Shown: positions 8,373 through 17,537, numbered from the stretch's first letter. The stretch is DNA of 64,000 bases from Sodalis sp. dw_96 (GCF_018449575.1 NZ_JAAVUT010000006.1:62001-126000), one strand, 5' to 3'. Numbers and translations are program-made. Notes: generated from the sequence alone by a model not told the origin.

Positions 8373-8801
8373 ATGTCTATTGAAAAAGTTATTTATCGTG
8401 CAAAAGCCAAGGCTACCGGTGGACGTGATGGCCGAGCAACTTCATCCGACGGCGTACTGGATGTGAAATTAGGCATACCCAAAGAAATGGGCGGTCCCGG
8501 CGGGGCATTCACCAACCCCGAACAATTATTTGCCGCCGGCTACTCGGCCTGCTTCCTTGGCGCCCTGAAGCATGTCGCCTCCCAGGAAAAAGTGAAATTA
8601 CCGGCGGATGCGTTTATCGAAGGCACCGTGGGCATCGGCCCGGTGCCCACCGGCTTTGCCATTGAAGCCCAGCTGGATATCCATTTAGCGGGTATGGATC
8701 GTAACGTGGCGGAAGAATTAGTCAAAAAAGCCCATGTGGTGTGCCCCTATTCCAACGCGACTCGCAATAACATTGATGTTAAGCTCAACGTCATTAACTA
8801 G
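8373..8801 (+). CDS. ohr: Ohr, organic hydroperoxide reductase
   Basis: The 142-residue protein has the two redox cysteines of Ohr in context: [14 protein letters not shown] (peroxidatic Cys, about residue 60) and [11 protein letters not shown] (resolving Cys, about residue 124), plus the family [18 protein letters not shown] and [17 protein letters not shown] segments. Ohr reduces fatty-acid and other alkyl hydroperoxides using lipoyl-protein thiols. It works in the cytoplasm as a homodimer. Its start follows AGAGGAAAAACCG, and an intrinsic terminator follows at 8858. It is paired with ohrR directly upstream, so induction by organic hydroperoxides is expected. Confidence 0.95.
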   Translation: MSIEKVIYRAKAKATGGRDGRATSSDGVLDVKLGIPKEMGGPGGAFTNPEQLFAAGYSACFLGALKHVASQEKVKLPADAFIEGTVGIGPVPTGFAIEAQLDIHLAGMDRNVAEELVKKAHVVCPYSNATRNNIDVKLNVIN

Positions 8802-8857
8802 TTTTGAATGAGATCGGTCAGGCGCTTTCCCAGACCACCGATAGCGTTTAAAAATAA

Positions 8858-8896
8858 AACCGCCTGGGGTTCAATGTCTTAGGCGGTTATTTTTTT
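8858..8896 (+). terminator. Intrinsic terminator after ohr
   Basis: AACCGCCT and AGGCGGTT form an eight-base-pair stem with a 15-base loop, followed by ATTTTTTT. It sits 57 bases beyond the ohr stop codon. Confidence 0.88.
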
Positions 8897-9089
8897 CCGT
8901 TGGTTTAATAATAACGTTGTTAGGCTGCGCATAAAACTTTTTAATGTAAAACGTGTCAAAAAGTATCTATTGTCAGAATTTTTTAAGATTTTGTTAGCGC
9001 TGATTAGCCTTCCCGGCTGCATGTACCAAAAGAACTGTAATAACAGCGACTAAAAAAATTATCACAAATGCGCCAGGACTTTCTCATTG

Positions 9090-10775
9090 ATGACTTTTGC
9101 AAAACACGTTTCACAGCATAAATTTTCAATATTTCTTGCTGTCTATATCGGATTTTTTCTCAATCTTTCGGTTTTTATTCGCCGTTTTGATTTGTTACAT
9201 CCAAGCGCTACTCCGGCCAATATGCTGGTCGCTTTAACGGAGATTACCGCCGCGGTACTTTCCACTTTTTTCCTGATGCGGCTTATTTCACTGGGTGGCC
9301 GCTACTTTTACCGTACCGTAGCTTCATTATTGCTGCTGATCTCGGTTGCCGCCAGTTATTACATGACTTATTTCAATGTGGTGATCGGTTACGGTATTAT
9401 CGCGTCGGTAATGACCACCGATATTGATTTATCAAAAGAAGTAGTCGGTTACCATTTTATTATCTGGATGGTAGTGGTCAGCATTATCCCATTGTTTTTC
9501 ATCTGGAAAAACGCTGTCAGCGGTACGCTTATCCAACAACTGAGGATGCCGGGACATCGTGTCAAACCTCTCGTGGGCATGTTGGTGATTTTTGCCTTGA
9601 TCTGGCTGCCGGTCCGCTATCAGGAAAAATTGCAAAACCTGCACGAAAAATTAACCAATACCGATCTGCCCAGTTACGGCGGGGTGATTGCGCACTCCTA
9701 TCTGCCCATTAACTGGATGGCGGCGCTGGGGCTGTTTACCTATACCCAGCTGGATGAGCGTCAGGATAACGCCTCGCTGTTCGATCCCTCCAAACATTTT
9801 ACCTACATCCCGCCGGCCGGAATTGACGACACTTATGTGATATTTATCATCGGTGAAACCACCCGCTGGGATCATATGGGCATCCTCGGTTATCCGCGAG
9901 ACACCACGCCCCTGCTGTCGAACGAAAAAAACCTGGTGGCCTTCCGCGGTCGTTCCTGCGATACCTCCACCAAGCTTTCGCTGCGCTGCATGTTCGTCAG
10001 GGAGGGCGGCACATCGGATAATCAGCAGCGTACACTAAAAGAACAGAATATTTTCGCCGTTTTGCACTCTCTGGGCTTTACCTCCGAGCTGTTCGCCATG
10101 CAAAGCGAGGTGTGGTTTTATAATAATACCGATGCCGATAACTTCTCTTTCCGCGAAATGATTGGCGCTGAAAAACGTAATGACGGTAAAAACGTGGACG
10201 ATATGCTGTTGGTGAATGAGATGAAGGAGTCGATGAAGCGATATCCTAAAGGAAAGCATCTGATTATATTGCATACCAAAGGTTCCCATTACCTCTATTC
10301 ACAACGCTATCCCCGCAGCTATGCCCGTTATCAGCCGGAGTGCATCGGCGTCGATCAGGCTTGCAGCAAGGAGCAGTTGATCAATGCCTATGACAACAGC
10401 GTGCTGTATACCGATAGCTTTATCGATAGGGTTATCGATCAGGTGCGCGGCAAGAAAGCGCTGGTCTTCTATGCCTCCGACCACGGCGAATCCATTGATA
10501 CGAACTATCATTTCCACGGTACGCCGCGCGATATGGCACCGCCGGAGCAGTTCCGCGTGCCCATGATGGTCTGGGCATCGGACTCATTTCTGGCCGATCC
10601 GACCCATCGGGATGGGTTTGAGCGCCTACAGGCGCAGCAGCGCATCGGCGTTACCCATCGCCATGTGGAGCTTTTCGATACGATTCTTGGTTGCCTGGGG
10701 TATACCTCGCCGGACGGCGGTATCAAGGCGGATAATAACTGGTGTCAAAAACCGCAGCCGGAATCGGCGCTGTAG
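9090..10775 (+). CDS. eptB: EptB, Kdo phosphoethanolamine transferase
   Basis: The 561-residue protein closely follows E. coli EptB: an N-terminal block of membrane helices (about residues 10-190) with the conserved SYYMTYFNVVIGYGII and SVMTTDIDLSKEVV segments, then a periplasmic sulfatase-fold domain. Catalytic and metal motifs are visible: IGETTRWDHMG (nucleophilic Thr), CDTSTKLSLRCMFVR, HTKGSHY and ASDHGES, with paired cysteines for disulfides. EptB adds phosphoethanolamine to the outer Kdo of LPS at the periplasmic face. The start is ATG 9090 rather than TTG 9087. Location directly before tRNA-Pro(CGG) matches the E. coli order eptB-proK. In E. coli the mRNA is controlled by the sRNA MgrR. 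Nothing here tests that. Confidence 0.95.
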   Translation: MTFAKHVSQHKFSIFLAVYIGFFLNLSVFIRRFDLLHPSATPANMLVALTEITAAVLSTFFLMRLISLGGRYFYRTVASLLLLISVAASYYMTYFNVVIGYGIIASVMTTDIDLSKEVVGYHFIIWMVVVSIIPLFFIWKNAVSGTLIQQLRMPGHRVKPLVGMLVIFALIWLPVRYQEKLQNLHEKLTNTDLPSYGGVIAHSYLPINWMAALGLFTYTQLDERQDNASLFDPSKHFTYIPPAGIDDTYVIFIIGETTRWDHMGILGYPRDTTPLLSNEKNLVAFRGRSCDTSTKLSLRCMFVREGGTSDNQQRTLKEQNIFAVLHSLGFTSELFAMQSEVWFYNNTDADNFSFREMIGAEKRNDGKNVDDMLLVNEMKESMKRYPKGKHLIILHTKGSHYLYSQRYPRSYARYQPECIGVDQACSKEQLINAYDNSVLYTDSFIDRVIDQVRGKKALVFYASDHGESIDTNYHFHGTPRDMAPPEQFRVPMMVWASDSFLADPTHRDGFERLQAQQRIGVTHRHVELFDTILGCLGYTSPDGGIKADNNWCQKPQPESAL

Positions 10776-10988
10776 GTCGTGCCATAAATCGTCAAGCCAT
10801 GAATCGCCCTGACCCAGGGAGTGTTTTAAACGGGGGTTGTTTGCACGACTCAATCCATTAAGGAATCGCGGGTTTTGCTATCTCGGTTAAGCATAGCCTG
10901 CATAATGAATGCTTTGTAGGCAATTGGCTTGATTAGTAAAAAAAGGGATTGACGCAAAAAGGCGGTCGCAGTAATATGCGCCCGCATT

Positions 10989-11065
10989 CGGTGAGTGGCG
11001 CAGCCTGGTAGCGCAATACGTTCGGGACGTATGGGTCGGAGGTTCAAATCCTCTCTCACCGACCA
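10989..11065 (+). tRNA. proK: tRNA-Pro (anticodon CGG)
   Basis: A complete cloverleaf of 77 bases includes the encoded CCA. The acceptor arm CGGTGAG pairs with CTCACCG. The D-arm GGCGCAGCCTGGTAGCGC and the T-arm GGTTCAAATCC are canonical. The anticodon stem ATACG/CGTAT encloses the seven-base loop TTCGGGA, so the anticodon is CGG (reads CCG). Position after eptB matches proK in E. coli. Confidence 0.97.
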
Positions 11066-11121
11066 ATTTTCTCCCGAGTTTTGTCTCACGAATTTCAGGC
11101 AAGGCCGGTAAGATACGAGAA

Positions 11122-11154
11122 AACAGCACGTTATCATGACGCGCTGTTTTTTTT
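11122..11154 (+). terminator. Intrinsic terminator after tRNA-Pro
   Basis: AACAGC(A)CG and CG(C)GCTGTT pair with one mismatch and are followed by a run of eight T, 57 bases after the tRNA. It likely ends the tRNA transcript. Confidence 0.8.
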
Positions 11155-11496
11155 CGTCTGCGGCAAACCCCTGACATGTTTTTGTTTTTTGGTCATGCGG
11201 GGGAAACGCGCCGATGGAGTTGCCAAATGTCGATGTTGAATAAACCCGCCCCGTTATGCCCTGTCTGAACTGAAGAATAATCCTAATGTTGACCGAATGT
11301 TAATGCTGCCCATCAGCGTCATTTTCGCTTTTCTATTGATTTTAATGAGAAAATGGGTCTTTGATAAAGTAATTCAGTTATTTTGAATGTGTTAAACAAA
11401 AATATTTTCTGGACTATTTTATTAATGAGCATTAATATTAATTTATCGAAAGCGAAGAGCTTTCACACTCATAACGATTAACACAGGACATACATC
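11155..11496. other. Intergenic region before the small secreted protein
   Basis: The 342 bp contain no convincing gene. The second half (about 11330-11470) is A+T rich and must hold the promoter for the gene at 11497, but no clear -35/-10 pair can be singled out. Confidence 0.4.
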
Positions 11497-11643
11497 ATGA
11501 AAAAGACAATCGCAGCACTTGCACTCATCGCAGCTATGGTCGCACCGGCAGTTTCAATGGCCGCTCAGAATGATTACCAGGACTATGCCCATACTTATCC
11601 GGTAAGCCAAGGTAACGCAAATCACGTTAATACCGCTGAGTAA
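11497..11643 (+). CDS. Small secreted (periplasmic) protein, 48 aa
   Basis: An ATG preceded by ACAGGAC opens a 48-residue product. It has a textbook Sec signal peptide: MKK, then a hydrophobic core rich in Ala/Leu/Ile/Val, and a probable cleavage after SMA-A around residue 22. The mature part is only about 26 residues, acidic and polar (QNDYQDYAHTYPVSQGN...). A strong intrinsic terminator follows, so this is a complete one-gene unit. No family is recognised. The size and layout resemble stress-inducible small periplasmic proteins of enterobacteria whose functions are mostly unknown. Confidence 0.75.
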   Translation: MKKTIAALALIAAMVAPAVSMAAQNDYQDYAHTYPVSQGNANHVNTAE

Positions 11644-11681
11644 TAACGTAAAAAACTGATACAAATAATTTCATCATGTCG

Positions 11682-11721
11682 CCGGCCCCTTGGAGATCTA
11701 CTTCAAGGGGCCGGTGCTTTT
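11682..11721 (+). terminator. Intrinsic terminator after the small secreted protein gene
   Basis: CCGGCCCCTTG and CAAGGGGCCGG form an eleven-base-pair perfect stem around an eleven-base loop, followed by TGCTTTT. It could also serve the minus-strand transcript arriving from the SDR gene. Confidence 0.85.
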
Positions 11722-11903
11722 GTGCGTCCGCCCGATCTTTATTGCATTGCGCCCAGCCGATTCAGCATTCCGGCCTCTGCTTCATGCCTTATCGGTGATA
11801 GCCGGCGACAGTTGGTCGCCGCCGTTCATTGAGCATGAAGGGCGGCCGGGATGCCGAATAGAGGGTTCAGTCATTACCCTCCCTCACCCGTCAGTTCTCT
11901 CAC

Positions 11904-12671
11904 TCATTGCTCGGAATAATTCCACAGCAGTCCCCCGTCGATAACCAGGGTGGAACCGGTGACATAGGCGGAATCCGGTCCGGCAAGGTATGCCACCATG
12001 CCGGCCACGTCTTCCGGTTTACCCAGTCGGCCCAGTGGGATATTGCCGATAAGCGCGGTGAGCAGTTCAGGACTGTTCAGCAGCTTGGTGTTAATGGGCG
12101 TTTCGATGGCGCCGGGGGCAATGTTATTCACCTGGATGCCATGGGGCGCCAGTTCGATTGCCAGGTTGCGCATCAACATCTTGAGACCGCCTTTGCTGGC
12201 GCAATAGGTGCTGAAATGAGGAAACGGCAGCTCCTCATGCACGGAACTGATGTTGATAATTCTCCCCGGACGGTCGGTATCCCGCAGATGCTGCACGAAC
12301 GCCTGGGTAATAAAGAACGTTCCCTTGAGATCGACGTTGAGCACCGCGTTGTAATCCTCTTCGGTGATGTCCAGAAACGGCGCGTTGTGCTCTATGCCCG
12401 CATTGTTCACCAGAATATCGATTTGGCCCATTTGCGCGACGCTATCCTTGATAATGCGTTTGTTGTCGGCCACATCGGCGATATTCCCCGCGTCAATAAT
12501 GACCCGGCGCCCTAATGCCCTGATTTCCGACAACACTTCTTCAGCGCGACTATCATCGGATCGGTCGACAATAATGATATCGGCGCCTTCACGGGCCAGG
12601 CGCACCGCGATGGCTTTACCAATACCCTGGGCGCTGCCGGTTACCAGCGCGACTTTTCCATCAAGACTCAT
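11904..12671 (-). CDS. Short-chain dehydrogenase/reductase (glucose 1-dehydrogenase-like)
   Basis: The 255-residue classical SDR has the cofactor motif ALVTGSAQGIGKAIA, the NNAG segment (VNNAGIEHNAPF), catalytic Ser in INISSVHEE, and the YxxxK pair in FSTYCASKGG. It ends in a GSTLVIDGGLLWNYS tail as in glucose 1-dehydrogenases and related sugar/polyol SDRs. Start ATG 12671 is chosen over one 11 codons upstream because GGGAGAGC precedes it. It lies about 110 bp downstream of the trehalase gene on the same strand. Trehalase releases glucose, so a glucose-oxidising partner is conceivable, but substrate assignments in this family are unreliable. Confidence 0.85.
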   Translation of the reverse strand: MSLDGKVALVTGSAQGIGKAIAVRLAREGADIIIVDRSDDSRAEEVLSEIRALGRRVIIDAGNIADVADNKRIIKDSVAQMGQIDILVNNAGIEHNAPFLDITEEDYNAVLNVDLKGTFFITQAFVQHLRDTDRPGRIINISSVHEELPFPHFSTYCASKGGLKMLMRNLAIELAPHGIQVNNIAPGAIETPINTKLLNSPELLTALIGNIPLGRLGKPEDVAGMVAYLAGPDSAYVTGSTLVIDGGLLWNYSEQ

Positions 12672-12784
12672 AGTGCTCTCCCATTCACATTGATCGTTTG
12701 CCAAAGAATATTCATGCTCTGTTATTACTTGGACGCGCGCTCCCGGCGCGGGTCCGGGGCCATGACGTTATTTTCATTGACCGC

Positions 12785-14527
12785 TCATCCGTTGACCGGC
12801 GGGTCGGCTCTGGCCTGTGCCTGATGGGTATCGTGACCGTCATAGAGGGTGAGCAGCATACGTACGACGCCGTTGGTCCAGCCGAAACCGTCCTGGAGCG
12901 GATATTCACCGCCGCCGCCGCCCTTGGCGCCCGCCGCGCCGGAAATATCATATTTTTCAACCAGCTTGCAGTGCTGCCGGTAATGATCCCCCACGGTATC
13001 AAGCCAGCGGGTGGCGATGAGGTTTGCCAGGTCATTTTCGCCGTATCGGCGCAGACCCTGAATGGCCATCCATTGCAACGGCGCCCAACCGTTGGGGTTG
13101 TCCCACTGCTGTCCGTTTGCCGACAGGGTGGTCATGATGCCGCCGTCGAACAACAGCCGGGCCGCCAGCGCTTTTGCCATCGCCGCGGCCTGCCTCGGGC
13201 TGGCCATGCCGACGAACAGCGGCGCGGCGCAGGCGGCGCAAAGGGCGCAAGGTTGTGACAAACCCCAGTCGTAATCGCGATAGGTTCCGCTTTCGCTATC
13301 CCATAACAGACGGTCTATGGCCTCGCGCCGACGGTCGGCCCGGTCGCTGAAGCGCTGCGCCGTCGCCGGATCGCTGGTGTTTTTCGCCAGCTCGGCGATG
13401 GTGGTTTCGAGCTTGTACATAAAAGCGTTGAGATCGATGGGCAGTATCGACGTCGTGCGAATGCTGCTGATATCGTCGGCGTCGCCGAACCAGCGAGATG
13501 AATAATCCCAGCCGGAGGCGGCCCCTGCCCGCAGTTCACGGTAAACTTCATTGGCCGGCCGGGAGGATTTGCGCGCGGTTTCCACATCTTCAAGGTAGGA
13601 TTCGTCCCGCGGCGTATCGCGATCGTCCCAATAGCGGTTCAACACGGCGCCGTCGGCCAATTTCACCACATGCCGTTTGGCTTCGCCGGGCATAAGCGCG
13701 TCGGCGTCTCCCATCCAGTAGTGGTATTCCCGCAGCAACTGCGGCAGATAATGCTCGGCGAAGTGTAATTCTTCTTTCTCGAACAGCTCCACCATCAAGG
13801 CGAATACCGGCGGCTGGGAGCGACTGAGATAATAGGTGCGGTTACCATTGGGAATATGGCCGTAATGATCGATCAGGTAGGCAAAATTATTCGCCATATT
13901 GCGCAGCAGATCCCCTCGTCCGCTGGCGGCAAGTCCGAGCATGGTGAAATAGGAATCCCAATAATACATTTCGCCAAAACGCCCTCCCGGCACTACGTAG
14001 GGTTCCGGCAGCGGCAACAGCGAAGATTGGGAAGGGTGGTCTTCCGGCCGGCGGATTAATACTTCCCATAAGCCATCAATATGCTCGAGAATATTTTGTT
14101 TCGGGTCCGCGATATAGTGACTGGCCTGTATCTCGGGCGGTGCAAAATAGGCTTTGACGAAATCGGCGAGGTTGAAACCGGGATCGGAAGATTGCCGGCG
14201 GTAACGCGCCAGAATCTCTTCAGGATCGATTTTAGGCGCACAGTCGACGAAGGTCTTGCTGTCCGGGAAGATGCGTGACATTTGCACCGCCTCAAACAGT
14301 TCCCGGTAGCGATCCGCCGGGCTTAATTCATCGGATTTCGGCAGCCCGCTGATATGCGCCGGTTTGGGCTCTTGATGGGCGGTCCGGGGTGAAATGGCAT
14401 GGCTCGGCACGGCATGGGCCGCGGTGTCTTGCGCTCCGGCTTGATAGGTTGATTTATTAATAATGAATCCCCTTTCTTGCAGGTGAAAATTGACAAAATA
14501 CGTATATTGGTTCGGCGATGCGGGCAT
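12785..14527 (-). CDS. treF: Alpha,alpha-trehalase (GH37), cytoplasmic TreF type
   Basis: The 580-residue protein carries both GH37 signatures, [20 protein letters not shown] near residue 190 and [19 protein letters not shown] near residue 490, together with [15 protein letters not shown] and [15 protein letters not shown]. It hydrolyses trehalose to two glucoses. The first 70 residues are polar with no signal peptide, arguing for the cytoplasmic TreF form rather than periplasmic TreA. The start is uncertain: the ATG at 14527 has no clear ribosome site, while AAGGGGATTC lies before an ATT-ATT about 22 codons in, so the true N-terminus may be shorter. The conserved fold begins near residue 65 either way. 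Confidence 0.9.
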   Translation of the reverse strand: MPASPNQYTYFVNFHLQERGFIINKSTYQAGAQDTAAHAVPSHAISPRTAHQEPKPAHISGLPKSDELSPADRYRELFEAVQMSRIFPDSKTFVDCAPKIDPEEILARYRRQSSDPGFNLADFVKAYFAPPEIQASHYIADPKQNILEHIDGLWEVLIRRPEDHPSQSSLLPLPEPYVVPGGRFGEMYYWDSYFTMLGLAASGRGDLLRNMANNFAYLIDHYGHIPNGNRTYYLSRSQPPVFALMVELFEKEELHFAEHYLPQLLREYHYWMGDADALMPGEAKRHVVKLADGAVLNRYWDDRDTPRDESYLEDVETARKSSRPANEVYRELRAGAASGWDYSSRWFGDADDISSIRTTSILPIDLNAFMYKLETTIAELAKNTSDPATAQRFSDRADRRREAIDRLLWDSESGTYRDYDWGLSQPCALCAACAAPLFVGMASPRQAAAMAKALAARLLFDGGIMTTLSANGQQWDNPNGWAPLQWMAIQGLRRYGENDLANLIATRWLDTVGDHYRQHCKLVEKYDISGAAGAKGGGGGEYPLQDGFGWTNGVVRMLLTLYDGHDTHQAQARADPPVNG

Positions 14528-14852
14528 TAATTCAAACGAAGGTTGCCAAACTTTTTAATAGTTCAGCCTGAAGATAATGTCTTTAAAGAATAGTCTGATA
14601 AAAAACAATGTAATGACATTTCCTAAAAAATAGATCTTTATCTAACAGGAAAATATATTATTTCCTGAATCAGCTTGACCTGATAAGTATAGTGGGAACT
14701 GCGCTCTTTGCCGCAGTCTGGGCACATTATTCGCATTGAGACAAACATACTGCGGGTCTTTTACCTTTAGCGTAATGCGTTGGCAATCTTATATTCAAAA
14801 AGTATCTGGGTGTAACTAAACCTATTAATCACTTATCAATGTCATGGTTATT
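14528..14852. other. Intergenic region upstream of the trehalase gene
   Basis: These 325 bp are A+T rich in the half near the trehalase and include TATAAG/TATAGT-like hexamers that could serve its promoter. No ORF, RNA or repeat was seen. The left edge of the decayed region at 14853-16657 begins here. Confidence 0.4.
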
Positions 14853-15145
14853 TTAATCCGCCAAATAACGCCGCGGTGTTTCCCCAAGGGTCTTTTTAAA
14901 CATGGCGATAAAAGCGCTGGGGCTTTGATAACCCAGCGAGTTGGCCAGCACATTGATCGGGCGTCCCTGGGCCAGAGGGGAAATGGCTTCCGCCAGGCGT
15001 AACTGTTGACGCCATTGGGAAAAGCCCATGCCGGTTTCGTCGCGGAACAGTCGTGCCAGGGTGCGGGCACTGGCACCGACGGGGTTTCCCCAGTTTTCCA
15101 GCGTGTCGTTATTTTCCGGTTCCCCTAACAGTATTTCGCAGACGC
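14853..15145 (-). pseudogene. AraC-family regulator fragment (C-terminal DNA-binding domain only)
   Basis: The minus-strand frame from about 15145 to a stop at 14853 encodes the two-helix-turn-helix AraC domain: ASARTLARLFRDETGMGFSQWR, RLAEAISPLAQGR and LANSLGYQSPSAFIAMFKKTLGETPRRYL. Upstream of VCEILLGEPENNDTLENWG the frame turns into Arg-rich nonsense antisense to a TonB sequence, so the whole N-terminal sensory domain and start codon are gone. The break coincides with the start of the divergent tonB fragment, which implies a single deletion that removed the 5' ends of both genes and the region between them. Confidence 0.8.
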
Positions 15146-15488
15146 CGAGGACCCGCCGATCCCTGCTTCGGACGTACCGGCAATACCGCCGCCGGAACCC
15201 GCCGTACCGCCGGTGAAAGCGCCCACGCCCTTGCCTCCGGACACGCCGCCGGACTATCCGCGCCTGGCGCGGCGCAGCCATCAGCAGGGCACGGTCATGC
15301 TTAACGTGCCGGTGACCGTCGACGGCGCCGCCAGCGAGGTGAATATCGCGCAAAGCAGCGGCAGCGATGCGCTGGACGACGCGGCGCGGCAGGCGGTGAG
15401 ACGCTGGCGTTTCATTCCGGCGAAACGCGGCGGCGAGCCGGTTGCCGGCTGGGTGCGCGTGCCTGTGGTATTCCGTCTCGAGGGCTAG
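15146..15488 (+). pseudogene. TonB C-terminal fragment
   Basis: From about 15146 the plus strand reads a Pro-rich spacer (PPPEPAVPPVKAPTP) followed by a complete TonB C-terminal domain: DYPRLARRSHQQGTVMLNVPV, ASEVNIAQSSGSDALDDAAR and VRRWRFIPAKRGGEPV, ending in VVFRLEG. The N-terminal membrane anchor is missing, and the only start available is an internal GTG without ribosome site. TonB couples the proton motive force to outer-membrane receptors. Without the anchor it cannot work. With the AraC fragment and the broken exporter at 16036 it may be the remains of a siderophore or metal-uptake locus. Confidence 0.8.
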
Positions 15489-15566
15489 TCAGCAACTTTA
15501 TACATTTTCTTATCACGAGAAGTTATCCTAAGGTGGAATGTTTTATGGATGCTGAGGTGATAGTGA

Positions 15567-15842
15567 ATGGAAGCGCGACGTGTACCAACCGGCTTTAGGA
15601 TACTGATAGGTATAAGTATATTTGTGCTAACGTTTCTTATGTCTCGACCCTCCACGCCGGTAACTGACGCTGAATATGCTTTTTGGAATACAGTGGCCAG
15701 CTACTATGGTGAACATGATGTGGAAGGCTTTGTGGGACTGGCACTGCTGATTGCCTGTCCCATCCTCGCCATCATTGTCTATCAAATTGTCATCAGGCTG
15801 GCGGAACGGCTTATTAACGTGTTGATAACGAGTAGGCGGTAA
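15567..15842 (+). CDS. Small inner-membrane protein, two predicted helices (91 aa)
   Basis: The ATG is preceded by GAGGTGATAGTGA. The product has a basic N-terminus (MEARRVPTG), a first hydrophobic helix (ILIGISIFVLTFLM), a short polar segment and a second helix (LALLIACPILAIIVYQIVI), and ends in a basic tail. The topology would put both ends in the cytoplasm. No family is recognised. It lies intact within a decayed stretch, so it may be a recently exposed or still functional gene, or a passenger of the former locus. Confidence 0.55.
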   Translation: MEARRVPTGFRILIGISIFVLTFLMSRPSTPVTDAEYAFWNTVASYYGEHDVEGFVGLALLIACPILAIIVYQIVIRLAERLINVLITSRR

Positions 15843-16035
15843 TTGATGGTTTTATTGGACGGAACATCGCCTGACGGACAGTTACTGTCATTACTGCATA
15901 TTTCCGGGCGTAATCCCTCATAGCTGACAGGGGAATGAGTGACGCGGGCCCAGAGGGAATTACAATGGCCGACTTGGATCGCAAGATGTTTTTCAGCCGC
16001 TGTTCTGCAAGCCGGCCGCTGTCTGGAGTGTGGTT

Positions 16036-16657
16036 ATGCGTACCTTAATGCAGTTGGCCCGTGATGCCGGAGGGTTATTATTGCTGGCATTGATTGCCAG
16101 TGTGGTCAGCGGTTTCAGCAATGCGTCGCTTATCGCTCTGATAAACAAAACCCTCACCGTTGAGGCCGATGGCCTGGCGCTGCTGGGGCGGACCTTTATT
16201 GCGCTGACCCTGCTGATGCTTATCACCCGGGTGCTTTCCGAAACGGTATTCATGTATCTCGGCCAGCGCGCCAAAGCCCGGCTGCGTAACGAGGTGGTGG
16301 CCCGTATAGGGGAAAATCGCCTTGGGTTCGCTGGGATTTTTACTGATTCATGGCCGGGCGCTGACGTTATTGCGCAGCTCGCGGCGGCGCGAGGATACCC
16401 TGCTGCAGCTTTTTCGCGCGCTGTTTGACGGCGTCAAGGAGCTCAAGCTCAATCCTGTGCGCCGCCGGCGTTTTATCAATGGCGACCTGGCGAAAAATAT
16501 CGAAGCGGTCCGCGTCGAACGTACCCATGATGACGCTTATTTCCCCTTGGCGGACCGGCTAATCAAGCTGGACGCCGGTCAAATAGTATCGGATATCCGC
16601 CAGGAGGGTCCGGTATGGGATAACGGCCGGCTCCGCGCCGGGCAGTCCGAAGGTTAA
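16036..16657 (+). pseudogene. Broken cyclic-peptide/siderophore export ABC transporter (SyrD/PvdE/YojI type)
   Basis: The first frame (from ATG 16036) gives an N-terminal membrane domain start like PvdE/YojI: LLLLALIASVVSGFSNASLIALIN, then VFMYLGQRAKARLRNEVVARI. The reading then shifts. A second frame from about 16390 gives EDTLLQLFRALFDGVKELKLN, the conserved intracellular loop of this family, and jumps via ERTHDDAYFPLADRLIKLDAGQI to the far C-terminus of the nucleotide-binding domain. At least one internal deletion and one frameshift are needed, and Walker A, signature and Walker B are all missing. It is a clear remnant of a fused membrane-ATPase exporter for peptides or siderophores. Confidence 0.8.
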
Positions 16658-16778
16658 CGACGCATGCCCGGCAATAAACCGATATGACTTAGCAATGCCC
16701 CGCGCAGGCAGGTCTGGTCAGCCCATGGCGCCATTATTCCCCGTCGCCGCAGGCGCATGAGCGGCTGATGGCCCTGTT

Positions 16779-17057
16779 TTATTTCATCGATTGCTGAGTG
16801 CCTTTTACCGGCGCGCAGTGAGGTGATTGTTTTAACACTTTACCGTCCTGCAATTTACTGTTTAACTCCGCCAGAATTTCCGGATGCGCCAATATATAAT
16901 TGGCGGCGATTTTGCCTATTTGCGTCTGTTGTTCGGGTGAAAGATCGGTTGTGTAATCGGGAAATTCCGGTGCCGGCACAGGCGATAAAGCCAGTGCCGC
17001 CTCGGTGGTCATCAAGCACATTACTATCAAACATGTCTTAATAAACAGGTTTTTCAT
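16779..17057 (-). CDS. Exported 92-aa protein resembling the N-terminal segment of DsbA/ScsC-like oxidoreductases
   Basis: Start ATG 17057 follows GAGGACG and opens a signal peptide (MKNLFIKTCLIVMCLM...TTEAALA) that gives a mature protein of about 70 residues. The segment LSPEQQTQIGKIAANYILAHPEILAELNSKLQ matches the helical N-terminal extension found before the thioredoxin fold in DsbA-family proteins such as ScsC/BdbD. The thioredoxin domain with its CxxC is absent: the protein stops after DGKVLKQSPHCAPVKG and keeps a single cysteine. It is either a truncated oxidoreductase or a free-standing small periplasmic helical protein. There are no operon partners. Confidence 0.6.
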   Translation of the reverse strand: MKNLFIKTCLIVMCLMTTEAALALSPVPAPEFPDYTTDLSPEQQTQIGKIAANYILAHPEILAELNSKLQDGKVLKQSPHCAPVKGTQQSMK

Positions 17058-17438
17058 TTTCGTCGTCCTCAAGGACCTGACGCCGGCATAGACCGGAAGA
17101 GCGTCCGCCGCATTCATTTATTTCACCGATGGCAGCGGATAACCCTTTACGTATGGTTTATTACCATCACGCCCGCCCGCCACAGGCTTCTTCTAATTTA
17201 TATTAAAATAACGAGTCATATTCATTTTTTTTATATTTCTTAAATCACCGATATTTTATGGTGATAAAATAGATATTCCCCCGCGAGGAATATTTTCCAT
17301 CAACGCATTATGATAAACATAATCGGTGTGAAATAAAAAAGTCGTAAAAATTGCCCTTGGGAGTATAAATTTTTTGTATATGAGGTGCAGGCTGAATAAA
17401 AGACATCTTAATCGATGCTATTGGGAATAGAGACTATT
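17058..17438. other. Intergenic region before kdp
   Basis: This region of about 380 bp is strongly A+T rich from 17195 on. It separates the exported-protein gene (minus) from kdpF (plus) and must hold promoters for both. No ORF with a ribosome site was seen. A longer in-frame extension of kdpF from 17415 is discussed in the rejected list. Confidence 0.4.
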
Positions 17439-17464
17439 TTTATATTATTTTTACACGCCGCGCC
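17439..17464 (+). promoter_or_regulatory. KdpE-binding-site-like sequence in the kdp promoter
   Basis: TTTATATTATTTTTACACG followed by CCGCGCC closely resembles the E. coli kdp operator, whose core as I recall it is TTTATA, a T-rich run, then TTTACACCCCGCC. It lies 75-100 bases upstream of kdpF, the appropriate place for response-regulator activation. The match supports control by a KdpE protein, although no kdpE gene follows kdpD in this window. Confidence 0.6.
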
Positions 17465-17537
17465 ATTAATTTTACACGGCCTTTTCATACAAAACTTTAC
17501 ACTTAGTCCTACTTCAATTCCCTTGTGGAGACGCACT

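Noticed and set aside
10850-11177. Minus-strand frames across tRNA-Pro
   Set aside because: They translate the antisense of a structural RNA. Such frames are commonly over-annotated near tRNAs.
16700-16796. Short plus-strand frame ending ALFYFIDC
   Set aside because: May be a gene fragment in the decayed region, but too short and unrecognised to annotate.
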